Of a stretch of 64,000 nt of DNA, positions 23,602-35,249 are shown piece by piece. The notes beneath the pieces are model-generated. The model ran no database searches, had not been told where the DNA came from, and saw only the letters and a program-made list of their open reading frames with translations. Positions within the stretch are counted from its first letter, which is position 1; each line of letters starts with the position of its first letter. The stretch is from Pilaira anomala (lineage: Eukaryota > Mucoromycota > Mucoromycetes > Mucorales > Mucoraceae), in assembly GCA_025716855.1 (NCBI GenBank), contig JAIXMQ010000003.1:542001-606000 (forward strand), in the 5' to 3' direction. Both the position numbers and the translations under genes were made by a program.

Positions 23602-25632
23602 TTTTTTTTTGTTTGCTAATGGATTTTCTCGCGTCCTTTGTCACTGTTGCGATAAAAGCGTAAAAGACGTCGCATTTTTTTTTTAAAAAAAAAGTCGCCA
23701 AACGCATACTCGAACGGAAACAAAAAAAACATACACAAATCGCTCGCCAACGGTCATCTCTCCCTAACGCGCTTAAACACAGACTTTTTTATTCATAAAA
23801 TTGAATATGCAGCCTACATAGAAAAGAGGGCTTGCTACTGAGGTTTATTAAACAATGAACCATTTCTTTGAGCTATGATATGTCTTATCATTAATTTCTT
23901 GATACAATCTCTTGTCTAGAAAAGGAGTGTAGCCAGACAAGAAATTTAGACGGTTCTAAAAGGAAATGTTTGAGCTCTGAAAGGAAAGGCTTGGTGTTTG
24001 AAAAGAAAAAAGAACAAGGAATGCAAAAGCAAAAAAAAGTGAACTAAAAAACCAGTTTGTGTCGTTCAAAGAAAACGAAGCCAACAATATAAATCATGCA
24101 TGTCTATTTTATAGTTAGAATTAAAGCTTTTATTTTTTTTAAGCATGTAAGGATTCAGTTTAAAGTTTTTACACTGCGGATCAAATAAGTTTTCAAGTTG
24201 TCAAAAATGTGCGTAAAAATAGTTTAAAATATATGTGTAATGTTTTCTTTTTTATCTGAAGATTAAAAATCAATGTACTGTATGCAATTATTGAATAATT
24301 ATGACATACTATTGGAAGTGCAAAGTAAATTGGATACAGGTTTTCTTAGATCAATTGCAACTTCTTTCAAGGATTCATCCTGTTTATATAAACCTTAAAA
24401 CGATTGTAGTGAATTCTCATGCATTTGGTGTAACAGCTTCGCCTTTTTACCAAAATCCGTAAAAAATCCCTGCCCTTTATTTTATAGCCCGTGATTTTTT
24501 TTCAAAAGCCTTAAATTGAAGGATTGTGCTACAATATTTTTTTTTTCTTTTTTAGTTTTTTAGTTTTTTAGTTATTTAGTTTTTAGTTTTTTAGTTTTTT
24601 AGTTTTTTAGTTTTTTAGTTTTTGCGTTAATCTATATTTTAGAGTAAAGGAAAATGTATGCTACTACTTTCATGTTAGCGTAAAGCTTTTTAATATATCC
24701 AGCTTTTCTTTTTTTTCTAAAAAAACATTCCATAATTAGAAGAAGCCTATAGATAATATGCACATATATTAAAACTCGAGTGTAACAGGTGTTTAAATTT
24801 CAATGTACTGAAATTAAAAAAGAAAAGGATTCATTAGAACAAAGATAAAGGGGTATGACTATAGCATGTGTATGTATGTATGTACAATATTTTATTTCTA
24901 TAAAACGTACATACCAATTAGTTATCACGGTTTAAAAAAAAAGTGATCCGGTAAAATTCTGGTCATTAGTAAAAAAAAAAAAAAACTGTGATATGGAAAT
25001 TGGTGCGTCATTAACGCGTATCACCAAGCCTAAGCCGATATGTCTTGCAGAATAAGCTAATACACATGCATAAATCACTATCTATTCAATAAAATAAAAA
25101 GTTTTTATTACAAGTAATCCCAAAAACTATTTTTTTCTTACACAAAGTAATAAAAGCTGTGACGCTCCTCAAAACATGATTAGGCTCAGAATAAATAACT
25201 TGAAACACATATATCTCAAGATGATACATGTATGATGACACCAATGCAACAATCACATGTATAGCGTATTAGATATAGGTTCGGGATGACATAGCCCGAA
25301 TTTTAAACCAGAGTTTTTTGAGTCACGAAGTAGAAAAAAGAAACCTTTAATGGAAGATTGACAGCACACGGAGCTATCCCGACGAGAGCAACACCTAATA
25401 CAGGCCGTATAACACTTTTTTTTTTGTGAAAGTTAGGTGTAACAACAATAGTCGTAATTAGATGATGACAGCTATATTCGTTATTATGTTCAGGATCAAT
25501 AATGTCCAGCATTTCAGTTATTTTTTTCAGATAATGATTGGCTCAAACACGAGTCCAAATGAAGGGAAAAAAATTAATTTTTTTTTCGTGTTCATTTTAT
25601 CAAGTCGTAGTATATCTTATATTTTTTAAACA
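23602..25632. other. Two-kilobase gene-free spacer before MRE11
   Basis: AT-rich, with a tandem repeat at about 24,548-24,623 and small hairpins. One is TTCGGG/CCCGAA (about 25,277-25,297); another is an imperfect pair, ATCACGGTTT near 24,925 and AAACTGTGAT near 24,984. A minus-strand open frame at 25,303-25,512 has no recognisable product. The last 100 bp must include the MRE11 promoter. Confidence 0.5.
24548..24623 (+). repeat. Tandem repeat of AGTTTTTT
   Basis: About nine head-to-tail copies of an 8-base unit AGTTTTTT, with one TTAT and one five-T variant. No function is implied. Confidence 0.85.
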
Positions 25633-27486
25633 ATGAGCATGTCGTCAATTGAAGAGGAAGACAATAATGAGAACGCTTTCAGGATTTTAATTGCTACTGA
25701 TAATCATATTGGTTATTTGGAAACCGATCCTGTTAGAGGACAAGATTCATTTATAACATTTGAAGAGATTTTAAAAATAGCAAAGGTACAAGAAGTCGAC
25801 TTCATTCTACTTGGTGGAGATCTGTTTCATGCTAATCGACCTACACGTGCATGTCTGCATCGAACAATGCGTTTACTTCGAAATTACTGCTTTGGTGAAC
25901 GAGAAAGTAAAGTTTGGATCGCAAGTGATCAGTCAGAAAACTTTGGAGATATGGCACAAGCAAATTATCTTGATGAAAACTTGAATATTAGTATGCCAGT
26001 TTTTTCTATCCATGGCAATCATGATGACCCTTCTGGTGCTGGTAACTTGTGTGCATTAAATTTATTATCAGTTGCAGGAATGGTGAATTATTTCGGAAAC
26101 AGTACTAGTATTCAAGATGTAACGATTAATCCAATTTTAATGAAAAAAGGTGGATCAAAACTCGCATTATATGGATTAGGCAATATCCGAGAAGAGCGTT
26201 TGCATAGACAGTGGCGTTCAGGAAAGGTTAAATTTACTCGACCTGAAGACGATGGGACACCCGATAGCTGGAGAAACTGTTTCAATATGTTTGTGTTTCA
26301 TCAAAATCGAAGTAGACATGGTCCTACAAATCATATACCTGCAGAATTTTTAGATGAATTTATTGATTTAGTTGTATGGGGACATGAACATGAATGTCGT
26401 ATCTATCCAGAACAATATGAAAATTTCTCAATTACTCAACCAGGTTCTTCAGTAGCTACAAGTTTAAGTCAAGGTGAAGCTGAACCGAAACATGTCGGTA
26501 TTTTAACAATTGAACGAGGAAATTATAACCTTGAAAAGATTAGATTAAAAACTATTCGACCATTTCAATTTACAACAGTTGTTTTAAATCAAGTTCAATC
26601 TATTAGAACAAATGATAAAGATAGTGTTAGAACTTATTTAGAAGGTGTTGTAGAATCATTAATAGAGAAAGCAAAAAATGAATGGGATGAACAGCAAGAA
26701 CAAGACTCCGGAATCGAGCCATGTTTGGAAATGCCGATACCTTTGATTAGAATTAGAGTTGATTATACAGATGCTTATGAAACTTTTAACCCTTTAAGAT
26801 TTGGACAAAGATTTATTAAGCGAGTTGCCAATCCTAACGACATGTTGAAATTTCAAAAACCAAAATCATCAAGAGTAGTTAATATGACTGCAACAGAATT
26901 ATTAAATGATTTATCAACTTCTATACCTGAAAGATTGGATCGATTAAGAGTAGAAGATTTATTACATGAACTATTAACAAAAGATTTAAATATTTTACCT
27001 GAATCACAACTTGAAGAAACTGTAATGATGGCTGTAGAAAAGACTGATAAAACCAATATTAATAGATTCCTTGAGAATATATTAACAAGAACACGCGATA
27101 GTATAACTCAACCGGAAGATGTTCAAGATCTTACGTTAGAATTTATCAAGAGAAAAGCAAATGAGGCTAAACAAAGTTTAACGGCAAATAACCCGCACGA
27201 CTTTGACGAGAGTGTGCAACCCATACTTACTCAGCGTGGTATGACAACTCGAGTTGATGTCAACAATAACAACAACAATAATAGTACGTTTTCTGTTAGC
27301 GATTCAGATAGTGAAGAAGAGCGTATACCAACTACTACTACTACTCCTACGGCTAGAAGTAGTAGAGCTAGAGGTAGAGGACGTGGTGGTAGAGGAAGAG
27401 GAAGAGGAAATGGCAAGCGTACTCCATCACCTTCTTTAGAGCCCTCTCCTATTTCTTCTCAGAGACGTCGCGTTCTACCTAAATAA
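25633..27486 (+). CDS. MRE11: DNA double-strand break repair nuclease MRE11
   Basis: Nuclease of the MRE11-RAD50-NBS1 complex in the nucleus; it resects and tethers broken DNA ends. The single exon encodes 617 residues. Phosphoesterase motifs appear in order: IATDNHIGY (I), LLGGDLFHANRPTR (II), SIHGNHDDPSG (III), NMFVFHQNRSRHG and VWGHEHECRI. The MRE11 capping domain follows (PLRFGQRFIKRVANP). The C-terminus has an acidic Ser patch (SDSDSEEE) and a glycine-arginine-rich tail (RARGRGRGGRGRGRG), a known target for arginine methylation in animal MRE11. The absence of introns is unusual next to its intron-rich neighbours. It converges on the unknown gene at 27,853. Confidence 0.96.
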   Translation: MSMSSIEEEDNNENAFRILIATDNHIGYLETDPVRGQDSFITFEEILKIAKVQEVDFILLGGDLFHANRPTRACLHRTMRLLRNYCFGERESKVWIASDQSENFGDMAQANYLDENLNISMPVFSIHGNHDDPSGAGNLCALNLLSVAGMVNYFGNSTSIQDVTINPILMKKGGSKLALYGLGNIREERLHRQWRSGKVKFTRPEDDGTPDSWRNCFNMFVFHQNRSRHGPTNHIPAEFLDEFIDLVVWGHEHECRIYPEQYENFSITQPGSSVATSLSQGEAEPKHVGILTIERGNYNLEKIRLKTIRPFQFTTVVLNQVQSIRTNDKDSVRTYLEGVVESLIEKAKNEWDEQQEQDSGIEPCLEMPIPLIRIRVDYTDAYETFNPLRFGQRFIKRVANPNDMLKFQKPKSSRVVNMTATELLNDLSTSIPERLDRLRVEDLLHELLTKDLNILPESQLEETVMMAVEKTDKTNINRFLENILTRTRDSITQPEDVQDLTLEFIKRKANEAKQSLTANNPHDFDESVQPILTQRGMTTRVDVNNNNNNNSTFSVSDSDSEEERIPTTTTTPTARSSRARGRGRGGRGRGRGNGKRTPSPSLEPSPISSQRRRVLPK

Positions 27487-27760
27487 TAATAATAAACAAA
27501 ACTTAACTTTAAAAAGTATTACAAAATTATTAGCTAAAGTGCCCCTTTTTTTTAAACAAAAAAAAAGATTTGAATCTTTTTTTTTATATATATTTATTTA
27601 TTTATTTCAAATAAGTATATATTATATATCAAATCTATTGATAAAAATGGAAGCATGTTGTTACTTACATAGAGAAAAAGTTGAATGGGAATAAGTGGGT
27701 ATTTCAAAGAGAAAAGAAAAAAAAAGGGTGTATAAGATAATAATAATAATAATAAATAGG

Positions 27761-27805
<45 letters not shown>

Positions 27806-27852
27806 AATAGGAGTCTATGTACAAGGTTTCAAAGGTGTGTATTTTGGTTAAA
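27487..27852. other. Convergent 3' spacer
   Basis: AT-rich 366 bp between the MRE11 stop and the next gene's stop. It includes a T tract of about 34 bases at about 27,765-27,798 followed by A residues. It probably carries both polyadenylation regions. No gene. Confidence 0.5.
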
Positions 27853-28671
27853 TTACTGTGTAGTATTTTTTGAAGGGAAAATTTTGGTAATAAACTTCTT
27901 TGTGTTATTTAAAAAGTTTGTTTTCTTGTTTGTATTTACTGGTTTGTTTGTGTTTAGCGTAAATGACTTGATTAATTTTGATTTAAGTTTAGATTTAAGC
28001 CCCTTCTTTTTCTTTGTCTCTGTAGTAATCATTTCTACTCCTCTAATAGGCAGTACCGGTACATCAGGTAATGGCTTGTGAGTTTCCATGGGTTGTAACG
28101 AATCAATTTGTTGTGGCAGATCAATTTTAGGTTCTTGTTCATATGGAAGCGGCGTGTGTTCAAATGGACTAAAACCACCTGTTCTTTTATATTCAATGTC
28201 ATCCAAATCACTAATTGCGTTTGTAGGATGATGATGACCATAATCAAGTGCTTCATCATACCAGCTAATATCAGGATAAACAGAAGCAAATGGACTTGCA
28301 CCAGAATTAGTTTGAATGTCATTTTGTACAATTGCAAATCCACCTTTCAATATTTCAAGTAATTCTTTGCGTTCTAATTCATGAACATGTTGTGAAAATT
28401 GTGTCAAAAAGTCTTTTTCTTCAAATGTAGGTAAAGTTAATTTAGGTGGACCATAATTGAAATCGTCGCCTCCTTCTTGTACTGGTATATATTGCTTAAA
28501 ACTTGTTAAATTGTCTGCTTCCATACATGGTTTGGATGACAGCGTTTGCATGAATTCATCAAGAGCCCAATCACGCGATTCTGGTACCTTGAATGATAAA
28601 GGTGAAGAAAGTTTTGATAACCCAGTATCACTTGGGAACTCAAAATCACTAGAATTTAAATCAAAATCCAT
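27853..28671 (-). CDS. Unknown protein, largely disordered with basic C-terminus
   Basis: Intronless 272-residue protein that I do not recognise. The start chosen (28,669-28,671) gives MDFDLNSSDFEFPSD. An upstream in-frame extension is only A-run translation and is rejected. The protein is acidic and rich in Ser, Pro and Asp, with one helical stretch (FLTQFSQHVHELERKELLEIL, about residues 95-115). The tail is Lys-rich (TETKKKKGLKSKLKSKLIK, ending ITKIFPSKNTTQ). There is no signal peptide or membrane segment. Open-frame length and codon use support a real gene. Function unknown; a regulatory or scaffold protein is possible. Confidence 0.6.
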   Translation of the reverse strand: MDFDLNSSDFEFPSDTGLSKLSSPLSFKVPESRDWALDEFMQTLSSKPCMEADNLTSFKQYIPVQEGGDDFNYGPPKLTLPTFEEKDFLTQFSQHVHELERKELLEILKGGFAIVQNDIQTNSGASPFASVYPDISWYDEALDYGHHHPTNAISDLDDIEYKRTGGFSPFEHTPLPYEQEPKIDLPQQIDSLQPMETHKPLPDVPVLPIRGVEMITTETKKKKGLKSKLKSKLIKSFTLNTNKPVNTNKKTNFLNNTKKFITKIFPSKNTTQ

Positions 28672-28986
28672 TTTTTTCAAAAAAAATATATATGTGTGTG
28701 CAAATGTATTTGTTTTATAAAAAAAAAAAAGGAGAGCGTTTTTTTTTTTTTTTTTTTTTTTAGTGTGTAACAAAGTTCTTTTTATTTTTTCAAAAATTTT
28801 TCAGGTTTTTATATTTATACCTTCTTTTTGTGTTACACACTCCCATTTGTTCGTGAAACATCCATTTTTTTTTGTGGTACATCTTCAATTGAAATAGGTT
28901 CGATATTCGTGTTGCACGAGCGGAAGGGGTGATCCGTAAATACACTGTAGGAAAATAGTCTCAAAAAGGTAATGTTTTTTTTTTAT
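28672..28986. other. Spacer between two unknown minus-strand genes
   Basis: 315 bp with T runs near 28,738-28,760. An optional downstream exon of the next gene could start at about 28,943 (acceptor CCTACAG), but the resulting frame is not convincing. It includes the promoter for the gene ending at 28,671. Confidence 0.4.
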
Positions 28987-29367
28987 TTATTTACTGAAAT
29001 AAATGGGTAAGATATAAAAAGTGATGAATGGGTATAAGAATAAAAAGAGAATGATTGAAATGATTACAAGTATTGTAATTAAATTACAAAACCCTCTACT
29101 CGACACTCTGCTAACTTTTTGCTTATCATGAGACATTGATAAATTTTGGCAGTGGTCATCAATCCAAATAAAAGAATAAGATGCATCTTTTGTGATGATG
29201 CGTGGAGGTATGCTATGCATCCCAAGGTCTATATTCGACATTGAACTAGGTTGTCGTGTTGCCGCCGAAAGATCACTATCGGATGTGTTGTGCATATGTA
29301 TTTTTGGTGGCTCTAATACAGCTATCGTTCTATCAGTTGGAGAGTCTTTAATTGTTTCGTTGTCCAT
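28987..29367 (-). CDS. Small single-pass membrane protein, unknown
   Basis: 126 residues from MDNETIKDSPTDR (29,367). The first ~90 residues are polar and probably cytosolic (Ser/Thr-rich, with ATRQPSSMSN and SHDKQKVSRVSSRG). One strong membrane helix follows (LITILVIISIILFLFLYPFI), then a short tail FYILPIYFSK. This is the layout of a tail-anchored or type II protein. It could be the N-terminal part of a longer spliced protein, since TTCA/GTAAAT overlaps its stop, but the downstream frame is not persuasive. No family recognised. Confidence 0.5.
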   Translation of the reverse strand: MDNETIKDSPTDRTIAVLEPPKIHMHNTSDSDLSAATRQPSSMSNIDLGMHSIPPRIITKDASYSFIWIDDHCQNLSMSHDKQKVSRVSSRGFCNLITILVIISIILFLFLYPFITFYILPIYFSK

Positions 29368-29739
29368 CTTGTTATATAAATTTGTAAACAGGCCTTTGAT
29401 TTAATATAAAAGAAATGTGGGATAACAAAAAAAAGGGGAAGAATAAACAACTATACACTATTATATATACATGTTGTTGTTTATTGCTATGAACCCCTCG
29501 GTATGTAATTCCGAAGAGTAAAGAGGGGTTAACTCTTGTCTTCTAAACTTTTTCATTATTGTCTGTGCTGCTTGTTACTCACTTTTTTCTTTTTGATTGG
29601 TAAGGTTTTAACGAAAAGAAAAAAAAAAGACTGAAATATCATTTGTTAGAAAATTGTAGAATTATCTACAATGAACTTTCTATAATATTTAAATATTCTA
29701 TAAAATCGTTGTCTGTCAAACCATTTTTTTTATATAATC
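29368..29739. promoter_or_regulatory. Divergent promoter region with a nested hairpin
   Basis: Lies between divergent start codons. AACCCCTC (29,492-29,499) pairs with GAGGGGTT (29,523-29,530), and a smaller CGG/CCG stem sits inside. Its role is unknown. Confidence 0.4.
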
Positions 29740-29988
29740 ATGTCCGCGATCACTTCGGAAGAATCTTCACTATCTAGCGATGATGATCAACAAACATATG
29801 CGATATGTGGTGAATGTGGAATAGAATTGGATAGTACATGGAAATGTAATACCTGTAGACGCGAATGTTCTGTCTGTAAACGGGCTCTATCAAACGACCT
29901 AGATGAGTACTGTGAGAGATGCTTTAAACTCTGTGAATACCATGGTCTACATAGAAAGACCATTCAATGCCCTGAATGTGTCAAATAA
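29740..29988 (+). CDS. Small Cys-rich (zinc-ribbon-like) protein
   Basis: 82-residue intronless ORF. A short acidic Ser-rich head (SEESSLSSDDDQQ) is followed by six CxxC or near-CxxC knuckles: ICGECG, CNTCRRECSVCKR, YCERCFKLCEYHG and QCPECVK. This suggests two or three bound zinc ions and nucleic-acid or protein binding. I do not recognise a named family. The start is the first ATG after a T tract; the stop at 29,988 is followed within about 110 bp by the MED17 start, on the same strand. Regular Cys spacing argues that it is real despite its size. Confidence 0.55.
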   Translation: MSAITSEESSLSSDDDQQTYAICGECGIELDSTWKCNTCRRECSVCKRALSNDLDEYCERCFKLCEYHGLHRKTIQCPECVK

Positions 29989-30098
29989 ATTCATGTTAAA
30001 AAAAATCCAATCCTAGACGTGACCTTGTTTTTATTTTGCTGGCTGTATTTACCTTTTTTTTTTTTTGCCATGTTATATACTTTTGTTTTATAACTACT

Positions 30099-32658
30099 AT
30101 GATTGAACCAAGTCGTAAGAAGTTCAAATTATCCTTAGAACCTTCTATAGATAACCGCGTTGTTGATATTACAAATGAAGGACAGGAAATTTTGAAAACG
30201 TAACTTTCATGTTCTTTGTTGAAGTATAATTTACACTAATAAAAACAGGTTCAATATAGTGAAACAACTTTACCCGAAAAATTGATGCAATCAGTTGATC
30301 GCATTTGGTTTGAGAGAGGTGAATGGAAAGATATTACTGAGCAATCACTTTCACATTCTTCTGATAAAAGTCCTGAAGCAACATTAGTCGTAACAGATCT
30401 GGATGAAGTAGCAGACGAAAACGCACATTCTTCAAACCAAATGCCTGCTGGTTACGATATTTCAAAACTTCGAGAATCAGTCATTAATAAATTATCGTAA
30501 GAGAACGAGGGAAAAAAAAACGTATTTCTATTTTACTAAATATCCGTATTTTAGACATGCCAAAAGTGAAATTGATGTTGCTTTGGATGTTATTAACGTA
30601 TTAACTGCTGGTAACCGACATTCTACAACCACCAAAGATTTTGTAGTACCTCCTGGCTCACTTGCTGCTACCTATGTTACAAAACCAAAACCAACACCAA
30701 AGGCACAGTTGGAATCCACACAATTAACCTTGGGTTTAAAGCGACAGGTAATATAAGCATTTGAGAATAAATGAATTTTGCATGATGGATTTAATATTAT
30801 ACATTTTAGAAACAAAAACAAGCGTCGGATTTTTTGAAGAGAAGTGCAGCATCATTAAAGAACGTGGTAGAAAAGGAACAAGTATTTTGGGAAGAGGCAT
30901 TAGATATTAGAAGAAATAATTGGTTAATGCAAGCCAATTCTCAGCCTGGAGGATCCTCAATTTCGGTTCAATATGGATTTACAGAAGGTAAAACAAAAAA
31001 CGAAAAGAGGTAACTGAAGGTTCTATACTAACTATGTTTCTTTTCTTTTTCTTTTTTAGTTGGATCTGATTTCAACGAAGCATCTGTAGGCGAATTAAAG
31101 CGATCAGGGGATAATAGTAACAAGTTGCATATGTCACTTCCTCATAGTACACCGCGAAAAGTGTCTGTACACGTTAGTCAAAGCGAGACAGGTAAACTCG
31201 GTTTATTGCAAGATGCATTTTCGGAAGATATATTGGGAATTTCCCAAAATGAAAAAAATAGTCGTGGTAAATTAATAAAAAAGAGAGTAAAAAGAATGTA
31301 TGTTAATTATAGATCAACATAGTTAATCATAATGATAAGCCGACCATCAAAGAAGCACACAGTGATATTCAAAATCAACTTGTACAAGCTCAATCTACTG
31401 TATTTGATGCTGAACTGTATTCAAAGGTATGTAAATGAATAACAATAAAGAAACTTGACCCCCCCCCCTCTTTTTTTTTTTAATTTATACTGTTATAGAT
31501 TTTGGCAGAAGCCCAAGCATTAAACAGTAATGTACGATTTTTAGATGATCAAATTGTTATTAATATTGATGGTCAAATTGATCTATCTATTTCAAAATCT
31601 ACATTATCTTCTTTTACATCAACTACTTTAAATTTCAGAGAAACTGTTTCAACTCAACAAATTATTAGTCGTAACATTGACTCTGCATTACGCTTACTAT
31701 TGTTACAGCATTATAAATATAATTTATGGAAAGACCGAGCCAAAATACTATCTTCAAATCATAAGATCCAACAATTGTTATTACAGAATGAATTAAATGC
31801 AGCAACTATAACAAACAATGTACCTACAACTACAAATAATACAAGTATTAATAGTATACCCAGTAGTACTAGTAATGTGAACAATACAATGGGTAATACA
31901 GCTGGTAATAATCCAACCGTTCCTGTACCCAACACAGCCAATTTAGCGATACCGACCCAGCGTGCACGAACATCCTTTGCATCACATAGTCAACTGACAT
32001 GCACTCTCCCAAAGGAAATCCCAATCCTATTACCAATTATGTCTCTCACTAAGTTTTGGGTACAATTCGATAGAATTAGACATGTTGTTCATTCTATGAC
32101 AAGTCCATTTAGTGGGAGAGGTGGCCTGACTATTTCGGTTCATTTTAAATTTCACGAGCCCTTGTTGTCTAAACCAAGTCAATCAAAAATTACATATAAT
32201 ACATATCCTGGTAATAGCGAAATAGCACTCAGTCTTGGTATTAGTGTTTTAAAGGGGTAACGATTATTTATTTATTATCTCATTATTTGCTCACACATTT
32301 ATTTTATAGATCTTCTTTACACTTTGGATTCAATCAATCGGGCTCTATTTCCGTATGCCTTCCACAAACCACGGTCATTCTTCAGAATGTATCCGAGTTC
32401 GAGGCGTTTCTATCACGAGAGATTAAAGTCATTTGTTTGCGTACTATCTGTGATATGGCAAACGGTATTATTCAAAGACATTCAAGTTATTTAAATGCAA
32501 CTGGTAGCGATAAACGTAGATTATTATGGAAGGTAAATGAAGTCGATGAAGCCATTCATGGCTCTATTTGTTGGCATCATGCATCATGGAATCGTCATGA
32601 ATGGAGAAATATGTAAGTAGGACAGACGAGACTGATCTTGTAAAACATCATTTTCTAA

Positions 32659-32696
<38 letters not shown>

Positions 32697-32895
32697 TAAT
32701 ATCGGTTTGGAATTAAATGATGAGTTTAAGCCAACTTACGCTCTTCATTTCTGTCTTAATCCAATTCGTGAGTTACCTAGATATACTCATACTTTGAACT
32801 TGGACACAATGGACCCATCAAATGTAGCATTAAACTTTAAAGAAAGAACCCGTGTCATTATTCAAAGCATTCTTCAAGATTCAACATTATCGTAG
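30099..32895 (+). CDS. MED17: Mediator complex subunit 17 (MED17/SRB4)
   Basis: Scaffold subunit of the Mediator head module, nuclear, linking activators to RNA polymerase II. The start MIEPSRKKFKLSLEPS (30,099) leads to ITNEGQEILK. The first intron ends at AATATAG (30,258), giving ETTLPEKLMQSVDRIWFERGEW, typical of MED17. Later blocks are FVVPPGSLAATYVTKP, EKEQVFWEEALDIRRNNW, ALNSNVRFLDDQIVINIDGQ, RNIDSALRLLLLQHYKYNLW and the C-terminal ELNDEFKPTYALHFCLNP. An Asn/Thr-rich insert is seen at about 31,795-31,960. Nine or ten exons are joined by short introns, one with a run of ten C at about 31,461 and one with a T tract of about 33 bases (about 32,662-32,694). It ends SILQDSTLS. Confidence 0.9.
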
Positions 32896-35225
32896 ACTCC
32901 CCCTTTTTTTTTCGTAAAAATAAATATTACAGAAATTAAATACTTTGCATATCTAATTGGCATTATGCCTTTTTTTTTAAAAAAAAAAAAACTATCAATG
33001 CATTACTTTATTATTATATATATTAATATGTGCAGATAAAATATCCCTCTCTTTTTCTTTTTGTATTTTATTTTTTACTACGTATGATATCATTCAATTT
33101 TTTATAATAATTTAGTATGTATTACACCAAAGATAAGAATGTTTTCATCGTGTAACAAAAAATATTTTCAAATATTTTAACTATTCTGTCATGTCTATAT
33201 AACATTTCATTGAGTCGAGTATTGAAGAAAGTTTAAATATTAGTTTTACTGTTATCAAAGATTAACCGAGTTCAAGTTTGCTATAAAAAAAAAATTAATT
33301 GACATGATATCATGCAGGAAGGGGCTGAAAAATATTCGAGCTGAGTGGGAAGCATGGGAAATATGAGAACCTTCACTACAAAGAAAATAATTAATATGTA
33401 CCCTCGTCGGCTTTCATATCGAATTGGGTTTTTAATTTAATGTAGTGTATCCTAACTATCAAATAGTACAGTTAATTTCATTGTCTAAATTGGAGCTCAA
33501 AACAGCAAGAGAGCCTAGTGTTGAAATGATATTTGGAATTTGTTTTTATGAATACATTTTTATAAAAAAGGACGACGAGAAACTTGTGTAAGCTTAGAAC
33601 AGTATATGTTTACTATTATATTTAACAGTTTAAGCTTTTTTTGTTTCAGAAACTAAAAACCGACAACGCTTCTCGCCCGTATCAGCTGTATTACGATCAT
33701 GTCATGTATGGTATAAAAAATATAGTTAGTTGTTATAACAAGCCGAAATATTAATGGTGACGTTATTCGTTATGGAATCTTTTAGAAAGTCGGACACACA
33801 AAACGAGCCAAAGATACACTGCATAATTGTCATGATGGCATCACATAGAATACGAAAACAGAAACTCCAGCCGAGTCTGCCGAAGAAACATTCATTGTTA
33901 TTAGCTATGTAATACAAAGGTCAGACGATCTTTCGAGACCGTTTGAATCTCAAGCCGATAAAAGCAGTTTACACGAAATCTTGTGATAAATTCCTTTTTA
34001 TTAGAGTTAGCCTAGTCAAGTACCGTAGTTTATTCTTTCCAGGAAAAGTTCATATATAGTAGAAAACGGAACAAGGTATCCGATTTATGACTGCATAGTA
34101 TTATCAAATAGATATTATTCATGATTAATAATATTTTATTCTATTAAAATATCAATGCAAATAAGAAATAGACTCTCTTTTTCTTTTTCTTTGAGAAACA
34201 CATATTAGACAACGTTTTGCTTTTGCCGCCTAAAAAAGGTTTTTTAAAATGGAAATATGTAGCATCTAATTTCCTTTTATTGGCAACATCTGATTAAAAA
34301 GATATTTTTAGATGAACGCAAGTCAGTGCACGTAAAGCTGTGAACCAGGTGCTCCCAGGATATTTGATATTTGGTGCCGATTGTATTACCCCGAAGAGAT
34401 GAAGTAGGCTTTGAAAATCGATCTACACCCTTTTGTAATTTTGAGTACATGTGCCCACTTTTAATAATTGCTAGTTACATTGGTCATGGTATAAATCAAT
34501 TATTCCCAAAAATGTTAATTTTTGAACTCAGTGGTGTATTTTTTTGAAAACAATCATTTAGCCAGTTAAATCCGAACTTACTTTGGAGCACCCTTCGAAC
34601 TTCTATTAGAACAAACTCTGAATTTCATCACTCATAATGAGCTTAATTTTATTCAATTAAAGACCCAAAAATTAAACCTTTCGATAAGATACTCGAAAAG
34701 AATAGTAGAGAAGATATTAGTAGTAAAAGTCCTAAAAAATATACTTAGTCAGATTAAGAGGAAACGAAAAATATGTATTTCACTATGGAACTATCCGAAG
34801 GTCATTGTTTTATTGGAGACTGCAAAAGACGTATCTGTTTATGATTTGGCTCCCAAATCCAATGTAATTCATAATCATCTAAACGACTTCGATATTATTA
34901 AATGGACAAAAAAAGTCAAATGGTAATAACCGACCAGTCTTTAAGCTTCAGCAGGAGTGACATAAAAAGCATTTGACTGATTTTATTTTATAAAAAACCA
35001 TCTGCTATTGTAACTAATGATATAGAAAGTTTGGTAGCAACTTTTAAATGTCTCAGTAATAAGAAGTCTAGAGTGTGTGGGTTTAAAGTTTTCCTCAAAA
35101 GGATTTCAGGTCTTTTGATCTATAAGAGATGATAAACCTATTCTTACAGAATGGGCATTTTTTTTAAAAAAAATGACTTTAATCGTATATTTACGTACTG
35201 AAGAATTTATTTTATTGATGTATGT
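32896..35225. other. Gene-free AT-rich region (first part of the graveyard)
   Basis: No intact gene is seen. Short open frames (for example 33,726-33,917 on the minus strand) have no recognisable product. Around 34,650-34,920 (+) several frames together suggest an old coding relic: one frame reads NMYFTMELSEGHCFIGDCK and another AKDVSVYDLAPKSNVIHNHL. Stops and frame changes break it up, and I cannot name it. Confidence 0.4.
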
Positions 35226-35249
35226 ATAAAAAAATCAAATCCATCAAGC

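Noticed and set aside
27231..27439. Two ORFs over the MRE11 RG-rich tail
   Set aside because: Low-complexity shadows (Leu/Pro or Glu/Val runs) of the glycine-arginine repeat.
33726..33917. Short ORF in the gene-free region
   Set aside because: No family, no start context, ends without conserved features.
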